Of a stretch of DNA of 56,245 nt, positions 43,308-52,014 are shown piece after piece. The notes below the pieces were generated by a model. It saw nothing but the letters and a program-made list of their open reading frames with translations, ran no database searches and was not told where the DNA came from. Both the position numbers and the translations under genes were made by a program. How positions within the stretch are numbered: the first letter of the stretch is position 1; each line of letters opens with the position of its first letter. The stretch lies in assembly GCA_944387035.1 (NCBI GenBank), contig CALXDJ010000013.1:1-56245 (forward strand). Reading direction: 5' to 3'. Source of the stretch: an uncultured Oscillospiraceae bacterium (GTDB lineage: Bacteria > Bacillota > Clostridia > Oscillospirales > Oscillospiraceae).

Positions 43308-43946
43308 TTACACATCGGCGGCAATATCAATATTTTCACCCCGCAGTACGGCGGGGGCGCCCTGCGCGGCTTCGCTGCTTTCAGGATGGGCCAGGAGCCA
43401 TTTGTTGCAGGCCCAAAGCATGGAGTCCTCCCGGTTGAGGACCTGAATGTCCGGACGGGGACCATTGGTTCCCTTGGGGAGTGCCACCAGTACCCGGAAA
43501 CCCGCGCCCTTGGCGGCGGAGCAGGGAGCATAGTGCAGCGTGGTGGCATAGACCTCTACCAGCACGCCGGCAGGGACCCGGAATGCCTTGACCAAGCCGG
43601 TATCCAGCGTGCCGTCAGGGGCAATGTCGTCCATGCGGGCCAGCAGGAGAATGAAATCCTCCGTGCCGCAGTTGAGCTCGCTGTCCCGGTGATACTCCAG
43701 GCAGTTGAGCTTGGTGTTGTGGCCGTTGCACCAGCCCATCTGAATGGGCATGCCGCCATAGGCGTTGGAGGCCAGCAAAGACGTCAGCGGCAGAGCTTCC
43801 AGCTCCGGCTGGGAGGGAACGTACTCTACGCCCTGAGGCAGCGGGGTGGCTGCTTCCAAGGTCCGAAGCAATTCCTGGGTGTCATAGCCTTCCAGAATCT
43901 TGCCGTAAGACGCAAAGGCGGGATCAGAAATGGGAAGAATCGTCAT
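43308..43946 (-). CDS. DUF4867 family protein (cupin-like)
   Basis: This 212-residue soluble protein matches the DUF4867 pattern of proteins found beside fucose/arabinose isomerase genes. It has a cupin-like core with NGHNTKLNCLEYHRDSELNC, EDFILLLARMDD and VEVYATTLHYAPC, containing candidate metal ligands H, E and H. It might be a sugar mutarotase or lyxose-isomerase-like enzyme, but that is unproven. Its ATG overlaps the upstream membrane-protein stop (ATGA). Confidence 0.82.
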   Translation of the reverse strand: MTILPISDPAFASYGKILEGYDTQELLRTLEAATPLPQGVEYVPSQPELEALPLTSLLASNAYGGMPIQMGWCNGHNTKLNCLEYHRDSELNCGTEDFILLLARMDDIAPDGTLDTGLVKAFRVPAGVLVEVYATTLHYAPCSAAKGAGFRVLVALPKGTNGPRPDIQVLNREDSMLWACNKWLLAHPESSEAAQGAPAVLRGENIDIAADV

Positions 43947-44626
43947 AAAGAATCACCTCTCGGGAGGGAATCCCTCCCTGCAAATTGATGGACAAAGCCA
44001 TCGCAAATACGCCGGCTCACCGGCATGAATCCCTGGGCGGCGGGACCGACGACAAAGGCGCAGATCACGGTGCCCAGGCCCAGCACGCCGCCCAGCGCAA
44101 AGCCGGAGAGCGCAAAGAACAAATCCACTGCGACCCGGACCGGGCCGAAGGGCTTGCCCAGCTTGTCGCTGAGCACGACCCCCACCAGATCATTGGGGCC
44201 GGTGCCGGCTTCGGAGCAGATCACAATGGTCATGCCGAAGGCCAGAATCACACAGCCCAGAACCAGCGCCGCCAGCCGTACCGGCAGGGGGCGCTCACTG
44301 TGGATCAGGGGGGCGAGCAGTACGGTGAAGACATCAATGATGGGGCCGCCCAATGCCATGCACACCACGGTGCCGATGCGCACGAATTTGCGGTCCACCA
44401 CCAGCAGTACCACCATAATGACCAGGGACACCAGCAGGTGTACCCGGCCGTGGGTCATGAATCCGGACCAAGGCAGGAACCGGAACAGCCCCTGCACAAA
44501 AACGTTGAAGGGGTCGGAGCCCAGGTCGGTCTGCAAAAACAGCGTGACACCCAAATGGGCTACGCACAGCCCGGCCAGGAGCAGCACCAGGCGGACGGCT
44601 TCCTCCCGGACAGAGCGGGATTTCAC
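43943..44626 (-). CDS. YczE/YitT-like integral membrane protein
   Basis: This 227-residue protein has about five predicted helices and family motifs LFLQTDLGSDPFNVFVQGL and GTGPNDLVGVVLSD. The start is a GTG at 44626 with GGAGG upstream; extending further 5' gives out-of-frame-like, Arg-rich sequence. It overlaps both neighbours by four bases. The function of the family is not known; transport or a membrane-organising role in the sugar operon is conceivable. Confidence 0.85.
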   Translation of the reverse strand: MKSRSVREEAVRLVLLLAGLCVAHLGVTLFLQTDLGSDPFNVFVQGLFRFLPWSGFMTHGRVHLLVSLVIMVVLLVVDRKFVRIGTVVCMALGGPIIDVFTVLLAPLIHSERPLPVRLAALVLGCVILAFGMTIVICSEAGTGPNDLVGVVLSDKLGKPFGPVRVAVDLFFALSGFALGGVLGLGTVICAFVVGPAAQGFMPVSRRICDGFVHQFAGRDSLPRGDSL

Positions 44627-44931
44627 GATTCCGCCTCCAGTTCCCGGCGTTCCTCCTCCGTCAGTTCCGCGGCCTTGAGATCCGAACGGTAGCGCCGCCA
44701 GGCGTAATAGCCGAAGCCTACCGCCACGGCGGCAAACGCCGCAGTCAGTGCCACGACGCCCCACTGGGGGATGGGAGATGTGCCAGAGGCACCGCCGGAG
44801 GCAATCTGCCAGGCCAGATAGAGAAAATACAAGCACACCAGCACCCGCAGCGTCATGGTCCGCCCCGCCCGGGCCTTCCGGGCGGGGTGATACACCGGCT
44901 GCGGTGCGGAAGGTCCATGGGTCATGGGCAT
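44623..44931 (-). CDS. Small two-helix membrane protein
   Basis: This 102-residue protein is not recognised. It has helices at about 28-44 (LRVLVCLYFLYLAWQIA) and 56-76, then a charged tail rich in Glu and Lys/Arg. GGAGG lies before the ATG. It lies between xylulokinase and the YczE-like gene, overlapping the latter by four bases, so it is part of the operon and may form a complex with that membrane protein. Confidence 0.75.
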   Translation of the reverse strand: MPMTHGPSAPQPVYHPARKARAGRTMTLRVLVCLYFLYLAWQIASGGASGTSPIPQWGVVALTAAFAAVAVGFGYYAWRRYRSDLKAAELTEEERRELEAES

Positions 44932-44943
44932 CCTCCCTCTGCG

Positions 44944-46422
44944 TTATCCCTGCAAACGGGGAAATAGAGCCTTGAGTGTGGGATAAATCTCCCGGAACTT
45001 CCGGTACTGCACCTCATACCGTGCAGCAATCTCCGGATCGGGGTGAATGGTTTCTTTTACATGAATCAGAGCGTTTGCCGCTGCGGCCACGCTGGGATAT
45101 TCCCCGCAGGCCACCGCTGCCAGCATGGCGCCGCCGTAGCCCGGCCCCTCCTCGGTCACCGGAACATCGATGTCCAGATTCAGGGCGTTGGCAAAGATTT
45201 TCCGCCAGAGGGGGCTCTTCGCGCCTCCGCCGCAGATCTTGCTGCGTTGAATATTGAGGCCCAGAGACCGGGCGACCTCCAGGGAATCCCGGATGCCGAA
45301 GGCCACGCCTTCCAGCACCGCCTGGGTCATATCGGCCCGGGAAGCGTCCATGGTCAGGCCGATGAAGGTGCCCCGGGCGGCGGGATCGTTGTGCGGAGAG
45401 CGCTCGCCCATGAGGTAGGGCAGGAAGAACACATGGTTGCGGCCCAGATGGTCATCGGTAATGGGGGATTGTTCGGCGGCGTAGTCCTTGGTGCCCAGGA
45501 TGTCGTCCATCCACCACTTGTTGCAGGAGGCGGCGGAGAGCATGCAGCCCATGAGGTGATAGTGCCCGTCGGCATGGGCGAAGGCATGGAGCGCATTATG
45601 AGGATCCACGCCGAAGTGTTCGCTGGAGATGAAGATGGTGCCGGAGGTGCCCAGGGAGATGTTGCACTGTCCGTCGCCCACCGTGGCGGTTCCCACTGCC
45701 GCGGCGGCGTTGTCGCCGGCGCCGGCACAGACCTTCACGGTTTCGGGAAGATCCAGGGACTGGGCCACGTCCGGCTTGAGTGTGCCGACGCTTTCGTAGC
45801 TTTCAAACACCCGGGCCATCTGGGACTCATGCAGCCCGCACAGTTCCAGCATCTCCGGACTCCAGCACTTGTGCTCCACGTCGAAAAGCAGCATGCCGGA
45901 GGCGTCGGAGACATCCGTGCAGTGCACGCCGGTGAGCATGTAGTTGAGATAGTCCTTGGGCAGCATCACCTTGCGGATTCGGGCAAAGAGCTCCGGCTCA
46001 TGCTTGCGCATCCATAGCAGCTTGGGCGCGGTGAAGCCTGCAAAGGCGATGTTGGCGGTGCGGCGGGAGAGGGTTTCCCGCCCGATTACCGTGTTGAGAT
46101 ACTCGGTTTCCTCCGCGGTGCGGCCGTCGTTCCAGAGAATGGCGGGGCGCAGAACCTGGTCGTGTTCATCCAGCACCACCAGACCGTGCATCTGACCGCC
46201 GCAGCCGATTCCGGCAATCTGGGAACGGTCGCACTGAGCGGTCAGCTCCCGGATGCCGTCCAGGGTCTGATGCAGCCAGTCCTCAGGGTTTTGCTCAGAC
46301 CAGCCGGGGTGCGGGAAACAAATGGGATACTCCCGGGAGACGATCTTCTGGATGGCACCGCTGCCGTCCATCAGCAAAAGCTTGACGGCAGAAGTGCCCA
46401 GATCCACTCCGATATACAGCAT
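44944..46422 (-). CDS. xylB: Xylulokinase
   Basis: This 492-residue FGGY-family sugar kinase phosphorylates D-xylulose or a related ketose with ATP. It has the N-terminal phosphate-binding motif GVDLGTSAVKLLL, the catalytic-region DYLNYMLTG followed by TDVSDASGMLLFD, a C-terminal GGGAKSPLWRKIFA and the EGPGYGGAMLAA loop. AAGGAGG precedes the ATG. Length and motifs are normal for XylB. It follows the ABC importer genes and precedes the isomerase in the same operon. Confidence 0.94.
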   Translation of the reverse strand: MLYIGVDLGTSAVKLLLMDGSGAIQKIVSREYPICFPHPGWSEQNPEDWLHQTLDGIRELTAQCDRSQIAGIGCGGQMHGLVVLDEHDQVLRPAILWNDGRTAEETEYLNTVIGRETLSRRTANIAFAGFTAPKLLWMRKHEPELFARIRKVMLPKDYLNYMLTGVHCTDVSDASGMLLFDVEHKCWSPEMLELCGLHESQMARVFESYESVGTLKPDVAQSLDLPETVKVCAGAGDNAAAAVGTATVGDGQCNISLGTSGTIFISSEHFGVDPHNALHAFAHADGHYHLMGCMLSAASCNKWWMDDILGTKDYAAEQSPITDDHLGRNHVFFLPYLMGERSPHNDPAARGTFIGLTMDASRADMTQAVLEGVAFGIRDSLEVARSLGLNIQRSKICGGGAKSPLWRKIFANALNLDIDVPVTEEGPGYGGAMLAAVACGEYPSVAAAANALIHVKETIHPDPEIAARYEVQYRKFREIYPTLKALFPRLQG

Positions 46423-46432
46423 GGTTTCCTCC

Positions 46433-47647
46433 TTAGGCCTTGCCGGTCTTGTGGTTGGACACCACGTCGAAGATGACGGCGATCAGCAGCACGGCGCCCT
46501 TGACCACATACTGCCAGTTGTTGTCCAGACCGTAGATGGACATGCCCTGGTTGATGACGCCCAGCAAAATAGCGCCGACCACGATGCCGGGAACCGTACC
46601 GGAGCCGCCGTAGGCGGAGGCACCGCCGATGAAGCAGGAGCCGATAGCGTCCATCTCATAGGACATACCGGTATCGCCGTTGACGGAACCAATCCGGGCG
46701 GCGACCAGCAGACCGGACAGACCAGCCAGTATGGACATGGAGCAGTAAGCGGCGAAGTAGACCTTCCGGGTGTCGATACCGGAGAGCTTGGTGGCCTTCT
46801 CGTTGCCGCCCACGGCGTAGAAGTAACGGCCAAACGCGGTCTTGGAGGTGATGAAGGCATAGAGCAGCAAAATGCCCAGCACCCACACCAGCATGACGGG
46901 GATACCCTTGTAATTGGCCAGCTTCCAGCAGTAGAAGAGGATCAGCAGATCAATGAGAATCACCTTGGAAAATGCACTTGCAGCAGAATCCATGGCGTAG
47001 CCCTTGCGTGCCTTCTTGGCCCGGCCGGTAATGGTGCGCACCAGCAGCACCGCGGCGACCACCACACCCACGATCATGGCGGACCAGTGAATCTCGCCGG
47101 CGTCCACACCGGGGACGGTGATGTAGGAGCTGAAGATGTTCAAAAACAGCTTGTTGGAGATGCTGACCGTCTTGGACTCCAGCACCACACGGCCCAGGCC
47201 GCGGAAGAGGAACATGCCGGCCAGGGTGCAGATAAAGGGCGGGATGTGCATGTAGCCGATCCAGAAGCCCTGCCAGGTGCCGATGACGGCGGAGATGGCC
47301 AGGCAGATGATGATCACCAGCACGGCGTTGAGGGAGGTGTTGGACATCAGCTGCGCGGCGATGGCACCCACCAGGCACAGCGTGGCGCCCACGCTCAGGT
47401 CCACGTTGCCGCCGGTGAGGATGCACAGCAGCATGCCGCAGCCCATAACCAGCACGTAAGCGTTTTGTAGCAGCAGGTTGGAGATGTTTTGCGCGTAGAG
47501 CATTTTACCGCCGGTCAGGGCAGTGAAGAAAATGAAAACCACCACCAGGGCGATGACCATGGTGTATTTTTTCAAAATGGCGCTGACCCGGATGCTGTTT
47601 GCACGGGATTCCAGCGTTTTGGCGTCTTGATTGATCGTTCCTTTCAT
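46433..47647 (-). CDS. mmsB: Multiple-monosaccharide ABC transporter permease
   Basis: This 404-residue inner-membrane permease of the XylH/GguB/MmsB type has about ten or more helices, with LTGGNVDLSVGATLCLVGAI, FLFRGLGR, YFYAVGGNEKATKLSG and FIGGASAYGGSGTVPGIVVG. The length, longer than RbsC, fits the ChvE/xylose class. Its ATG overlaps the ATPase stop (ATGA). It forms the channel for sugar delivered by the ChvE-like lipoprotein. Confidence 0.94.
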   Translation of the reverse strand: MKGTINQDAKTLESRANSIRVSAILKKYTMVIALVVVFIFFTALTGGKMLYAQNISNLLLQNAYVLVMGCGMLLCILTGGNVDLSVGATLCLVGAIAAQLMSNTSLNAVLVIIICLAISAVIGTWQGFWIGYMHIPPFICTLAGMFLFRGLGRVVLESKTVSISNKLFLNIFSSYITVPGVDAGEIHWSAMIVGVVVAAVLLVRTITGRAKKARKGYAMDSAASAFSKVILIDLLILFYCWKLANYKGIPVMLVWVLGILLLYAFITSKTAFGRYFYAVGGNEKATKLSGIDTRKVYFAAYCSMSILAGLSGLLVAARIGSVNGDTGMSYEMDAIGSCFIGGASAYGGSGTVPGIVVGAILLGVINQGMSIYGLDNNWQYVVKGAVLLIAVIFDVVSNHKTGKA

Positions 47648-49206
47648 GCTTGCAGCACTCCCTTGCTCTCTTCTTTTTTCCCGGATTGCAGAATGGCTGC
47701 CATGATTTTTTCCTGTGTGGCTTCCTCGATGGGGAACTCGCCCACCAGGCTGCCCTCGTTCATGACATAGATCCGGTCACACATGCCCAGCAGTTCCGGC
47801 ATCTCCGAGGAGATCATGATGATGGATTTGCCCTGGGCAATGAGATCATTCATAATGCAGTAGATTTCGTACTTGGCACCCACGTCAATGCCGCGGGTGG
47901 GCTCATCCACGATCAGCACATCGGGGTCGGCGAACATCCATTTGGCCAGCAGCACCTTTTGCTGGTTGCCGCCGGAGAGGTTGCCCACCGCCTGCTGAAC
48001 GGAAGGCGTCTTGGTGGCCAGTTTGCGCCGGTAGTCCTCGGCAACCTGGTTTTCCTGGTCGATATCGATGATGCCGCGGCTGCAGACTTTTTCCAGCCGG
48101 GCCATGGTGTTGTTCACGGCAATGGTGTCAATGAGGACCAGACCGTTGTCCTTACGGTCCTCGGTGACGTAAGCCAGACCTGCCTCGATGGCGCTGCGCT
48201 CGTTTTTCAGGTGGACTTCCCGGCCGTTGATTTTGAGCTGGCCGGTGATGCCGGTGCCGTAGCTGTGACCGAAGAGGGACCGGGCCAGCTCCGTGCGGCC
48301 GGCACCCTGCAATCCGGAGAAGCCGATGATCTCGCCCCGGTTGACATGGAAGGAGACGTGGCTGACCACCTGCTTTTCCGTGTAAATGGGATGGTGGACA
48401 CACCAGTCGTTTACTTCCAGAATGGGTTCGGTGGAGGTGCAGCGGGGCCGCTTGGGGAAGCGGTCGGTGAGCTCCCGGCCCACCATGCCCCGGATGATGC
48501 GGTCTTCATCGATATCCCGGGCGGAGTTGTCGATGGTTTCAATGGTGGAGCCATCCCGGACCACGGTGATCTTGTCTGCCACATAGGCGATCTCGGAGAG
48601 CTTGTGGGAGATGATGATGGAGGTCATGCCCTCCTTTTTGAACTGCAGCAGCAGGTCCAGCAGCATCTTGGAATCCTCTTCGTTCAAAGAGGAAGTGGGT
48701 TCATCCAGAATCAGCAGCTTGACGTTTTTGGACAGGGCCTTGGCGATTTCCACCAGCTGCTGCTTGCCGGTGCCGATGTCCTTGATGAGGGTGGTGGCAC
48801 GCTCTTTCAGCCCCACCTGCTTCATGTGCTTTTCCGCTTGGGCAAAGGTCTCGTCCCAGTCCAGGCCGAACTTGCCCTTGCGCTCGTTGCCCAGGAACAT
48901 GTTCTCACCGATGGACAGCTCCGGAATCAGTGCCAGCTCCTGATGGATAATGACAATGCCGATTTTCTCACTGTCCCGGACGGTCTTGAAGTGGCACTCC
49001 TGACCGTCGTATATGATTTGCCCCGTGTAGGAGCCATAGGGATATGTACCGCTGAGTACGTTCATCAGCGTGGACTTACCGGCGCCGTTTTCGCCAACCA
49101 GTGCGTGGATCTCTCCCCGCGCAACTTCCAGATTGACGTGGTTCAGGGCTTTGACGCCCGGAAATTCCTTTGTGATGTCTTTCATCACCAGGATATTGTC
49201 AGCCAA
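47644..49206 (-). CDS. mmsA: Multiple-monosaccharide ABC transporter ATP-binding protein
   Basis: This 520-residue protein has two ABC ATPase domains. Domain 1 has GENGAGKSTLMNVLSG, KQQLVEIAKALS and LILDEPTSSLNEED. Domain 2 has LQGAGRTELARSLFG, LSGGNQQKVLLAKWM and DEPTRGIDVG. The start is taken as a TTG at 49206 because AAAGGAGG lies 8 bp upstream; the next ATG (VMKDITKEF) would remove part of the first strand. It is separated from the ChvE-like gene by a terminator-like attenuator. Confidence 0.93.
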   Translation of the reverse strand: MADNILVMKDITKEFPGVKALNHVNLEVARGEIHALVGENGAGKSTLMNVLSGTYPYGSYTGQIIYDGQECHFKTVRDSEKIGIVIIHQELALIPELSIGENMFLGNERKGKFGLDWDETFAQAEKHMKQVGLKERATTLIKDIGTGKQQLVEIAKALSKNVKLLILDEPTSSLNEEDSKMLLDLLLQFKKEGMTSIIISHKLSEIAYVADKITVVRDGSTIETIDNSARDIDEDRIIRGMVGRELTDRFPKRPRCTSTEPILEVNDWCVHHPIYTEKQVVSHVSFHVNRGEIIGFSGLQGAGRTELARSLFGHSYGTGITGQLKINGREVHLKNERSAIEAGLAYVTEDRKDNGLVLIDTIAVNNTMARLEKVCSRGIIDIDQENQVAEDYRRKLATKTPSVQQAVGNLSGGNQQKVLLAKWMFADPDVLIVDEPTRGIDVGAKYEIYCIMNDLIAQGKSIIMISSEMPELLGMCDRIYVMNEGSLVGEFPIEEATQEKIMAAILQSGKKEESKGVLQA

Positions 49207-49283
49207 ACTGATGTCCTCCTTTCTTAGTTGGAATATGGAATGGAATGCCGCCCCGTGAGGCGCAATCTGCAAACTCAAGAAAA

Positions 49284-49318
49284 AAGAGCGGGTAGGGCAA
49301 GTTGCCCCGCCCGCTCTT
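49284..49318 (-). terminator. Attenuator between chvE-like gene and mmsA
   Basis: The stem AAGAGCGGG/CCCGCTCTT, with an inner GGGCAA/TTGCCC pairing, is followed on the minus transcript by TTTTTCTTG. This looks like an intrinsic terminator inside the operon and should raise binding-protein expression over the ATPase and permease. Confidence 0.75.
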
Positions 49319-49358
49319 CTCTCAGAATTTCCTTGATTGGAATTGGTGCGGTGTCAGA

Positions 49359-50540
49359 TCAGCCCACAGCCACAGGATAACCGTCGCTGCCCATGGTGTA
49401 GTAGCCAGTGTCCACCAGCTCTTCCTGGATGTTGTCGGCGGTCACCACGGTAGGCGTCAGCAGATAGGAGGGAATGATACCAGTGTTGTTGTCGTAGGAG
49501 CTGGTGTCATAAGCGCACTCGCAGTCGAACTGGCTGGTCAGCTCCTCGCCGGGCTGCTCGCCGTTGAGGATGGCCTGGGCCAGAGCCAGGGTCACAACGG
49601 CCTCGTTGGCCACGGCCTTGTACACGGTCATGGACTGCTTGCTGTCCACAATGTTCTTCAGGTTGGCCTCGTCGCCGTCCTGGCCGGTGATGATGGGCTG
49701 GTTGGAGCCGGCGTAGTCGGACTCGATGGCCTGGGTCACGCCCAGAGCGGTGGAGTCGTTGGAGCACAGGGCCACATCCAGCTGCGTGCCGTCAGAATAA
49801 TAGGAAGCCAGGATGTTCTGCATACGGTTCATAGCGGTAGCAGTATCCCAGGTGGCGGTGGCCACTTCCTCGAAAGCGGTCTGGCCGGAGACGATGTTCA
49901 GGATACCTGCGTCGATGTAGGGCTTCAGGGTGTCAAACGCACCGTTGAAGAAGAAGGGGGCGTTGTTGTCGGCCGGGTCGCCGGCGGTGAACTCGATGTT
50001 GTAAGTCTTGGAGGTGTCGTTGAGATCCAGGCCCAGGGTGTCGATCACGTACTGGCCCTGCAGCACGCCGACGGTGTAGTTGTCGAAGGAGACGTAGTAA
50101 TCGATGGCCTTGGTGTTCATGATCAGACGGTCATAGGAGATCACGGGGATGCCGGCCTCGTCAGCGGAGTCCAGAACCGTGGTCAGGGATTCGCCGTCGA
50201 TGGCGGCCACGATCAGAAGATCCACGCCGTCGGAGATCAGGTTCTCAATGTCGTTGACCTGCTGCGTCACATCGTTGTCGGAATAGGTGAGCTCCACCTC
50301 GTAGCCGGCGGACTCGAACTGTTCCTGCAGGTAGGAGCCGTCACGGTTCCAACGCTCCAGGGACTTGGTGGGCATTGCAATGCCGATCTTTCCGCTGCCG
50401 CCGGTTTCGCCGCCGGTCTCGCCGGATTCTGCGGTTTCACCCTCATCTGCGGGCTCTTCGGTGGAGCTTCCGCCGCAGGCCACCAGAGACAGTGCCATTA
50501 CCAGAGACAGTGCCAGTGCAAGAAACTTTTTCATACGCAT
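49359..50540 (-). CDS. chvE: ChvE-like multiple-sugar-binding lipoprotein
   Basis: This 393-residue lipoprotein (signal MKKFLALALSLVMALSLVAC, then Glu/Gly-rich linker) has the periplasmic-binding-protein type 1 fold: IGIAMPTKSLERWNRDGSYL, DVTQQVNDIENLISDGVDLL, YDRLIMN and PIITGQDGDEANLKNI. These match ChvE/XylF-class proteins binding xylose, arabinose, galactose or glucose. ATG 50540 or 50534 are both possible behind AAGGAGAAG. The gene is preceded by a consensus-like promoter overlapped by a candidate ROK operator. Confidence 0.93.
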   Translation of the reverse strand: MRMKKFLALALSLVMALSLVACGGSSTEEPADEGETAESGETGGETGGSGKIGIAMPTKSLERWNRDGSYLQEQFESAGYEVELTYSDNDVTQQVNDIENLISDGVDLLIVAAIDGESLTTVLDSADEAGIPVISYDRLIMNTKAIDYYVSFDNYTVGVLQGQYVIDTLGLDLNDTSKTYNIEFTAGDPADNNAPFFFNGAFDTLKPYIDAGILNIVSGQTAFEEVATATWDTATAMNRMQNILASYYSDGTQLDVALCSNDSTALGVTQAIESDYAGSNQPIITGQDGDEANLKNIVDSKQSMTVYKAVANEAVVTLALAQAILNGEQPGEELTSQFDCECAYDTSSYDNNTGIIPSYLLTPTVVTADNIQEELVDTGYYTMGSDGYPVAVG

Positions 50541-50607
50541 TCTTCTCCTTGGTCCCATCCCAGCAGAATGGGACAAAATTCGTGAAGCGGGTCGCTTCTG
50601 TAATTTG

Positions 50608-50636
50608 ATTCTATAAAATGACTTTACAAAAGTCAA
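50608..50636 (-). promoter_or_regulatory. chvE operon promoter overlapped by ROK operator
   Basis: TTGACT (50636-50631) and TAGAAT (50613-50608) on the minus strand, 17-bp spacer. The palindrome TGACTTT-ACA-AAAGTCA (50619-50635) covers the -35 and spacer, an ideal repression position. Confidence 0.7.
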
Positions 50637-50789
50637 TCCAAAGATTCGTCATATTCGTGATTTTGTTAATTACAACATGTTTAATCGATTTAATATTGTG
50701 CAACTTTATTGCTGATTTGAAGATCTCAGTAAAATTGCTTTATTTAATTGCGGAAAAACCGGAATTTTAGACTAAAATGAAAAAAACGG

Positions 50790-50848
50790 TTGACGGGGTG
50801 GAAAGCGGTGTAATAAGATGTGCATATATAAAATACTTTTGTAAAAGT
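50790..50848 (+). promoter_or_regulatory. ROK gene promoter with downstream operator copy
   Basis: TTGACG (50790-50795) and TAAGAT (50814-50819) have an 18-bp spacer. ACTTTTGTAAAAGT (50835-50848) shares ACTTTTGTAAA with the complement of the chvE operator and lies just after the predicted start point, suggesting autoregulation. The gap between the two promoters is AT-rich with no gene. Confidence 0.55.
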
Positions 50849-50880
50849 GCGGGTGCCTAAAAATGGAAAAGGAAGCCAAT

Positions 50881-51996
50881 ATGACCCAGCGCCGGCGGCA
50901 GACGCGCAACAGTATTTATCATTACCTATATGAAACGCGGGAGTTTTGCTCCAAGCAGTCCTTAGCCAGGGACCTGCGGCTGAGTCTGCCCACGGTCTAT
51001 CAGCATCTGACGGAACTGATGGAAGAGGGACTGGTGCATTACTCCGGAGAACAACAGTCCACTGGCGGGCGCAAAGCCATGGGACTGGAGATTGTGGCCG
51101 ATGCACGGTATGCCATTGGCGTTTCTGTCACGGAGACCCGGCTGCGCTTTGTGGCGGCGGATTTGCGGCTGGGGGAGATGGCTTACCGAAAGGTCCACCA
51201 TCCCTCCGTGGCGGAAATGGAGAATTTCGGGGACTTTCTCACGAGGGAGCTGGAGCGGTTTATCGATGACAATGCCCTGGACCGGGACCGGCTTCTGGGT
51301 GTGGGAATTGCCCTGCCGGCGGTGATTGCGCCGGATGAGAGCCGCCGCATCACGCTGGCGCCCACGCTGCATCTGCGGGATGTGGAACTGCAGCGGCTGA
51401 TGGGGACGATCCCCTATCCTCTGTACATTGAAAATGACGCCACCAGCGGCGGCTATGCGGAGTGGTTTACCCATTGGCAGGGACGCGACATTGCGTATTT
51501 GCTGTTGGAAACCGGCGTGGGCGGCGCGATTTTGGTCAACGGCGGGCAATACCGGGGGGTCAATCACCGCAGCGGAGAGTTTGGGCACATGTGCGTGGAA
51601 CCCGGCGGATTGCCCTGTAAGTGCGGCAAGCGCGGGTGCCTGGAGGCGTATTGTTCCCCCTCCCGGGTCAGTGATGATCTGGGGATCTCGCTCAAGGAGT
51701 TTTTCGACGGCCTGGAACGGCATGTTCCGGAGTATGAGACGCTTTGGTATGATTTGCTGCGGCATCTGGCCATCGGGGTCAACAATATTCGGATGGCCCT
51801 GGATTGCGATGTGGTGCTGGGCGGCTTTTTAACGGAGTTTTTGCCGCCTTATATGCCGCTGCTCAAGGAGTATGTTGCCGCAGGAAACACCTTTGAGCCC
51901 AGCGCCGACTATCTGCATTTGAGCAATCTGCGGCGGCATACTGTCCCGCTGGGCGTAGCGCTGCATTTTATTAAAGAATTCCTGGAGACAATCTGA
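50881..51996 (+). CDS. ROK family transcriptional repressor (XylR/NagC type)
   Basis: This 371-residue regulator has an N-terminal winged helix (SLARDLRLSLPTVYQHLTEL, MEEGLVHYSGE) and a C-terminal ROK sugar-kinase-like domain. ENDATSGGYAEW, GVGGAILVNGG, HMCVEPGGLPCKCGKRGCLE (zinc-binding cysteine cluster) and LEAYCS are visible. The ATG at 50881 has AAAAGGAAG upstream; 50863 is the alternative. It is divergent from the ChvE/Mms/XylB operon and probably represses it until a sugar such as xylose binds. Confidence 0.92.
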   Translation: MTQRRRQTRNSIYHYLYETREFCSKQSLARDLRLSLPTVYQHLTELMEEGLVHYSGEQQSTGGRKAMGLEIVADARYAIGVSVTETRLRFVAADLRLGEMAYRKVHHPSVAEMENFGDFLTRELERFIDDNALDRDRLLGVGIALPAVIAPDESRRITLAPTLHLRDVELQRLMGTIPYPLYIENDATSGGYAEWFTHWQGRDIAYLLLETGVGGAILVNGGQYRGVNHRSGEFGHMCVEPGGLPCKCGKRGCLEAYCSPSRVSDDLGISLKEFFDGLERHVPEYETLWYDLLRHLAIGVNNIRMALDCDVVLGGFLTEFLPPYMPLLKEYVAAGNTFEPSADYLHLSNLRRHTVPLGVALHFIKEFLETI

Positions 51997-52014
51997 TTGA
52001 GGAGGTATGTTCCC

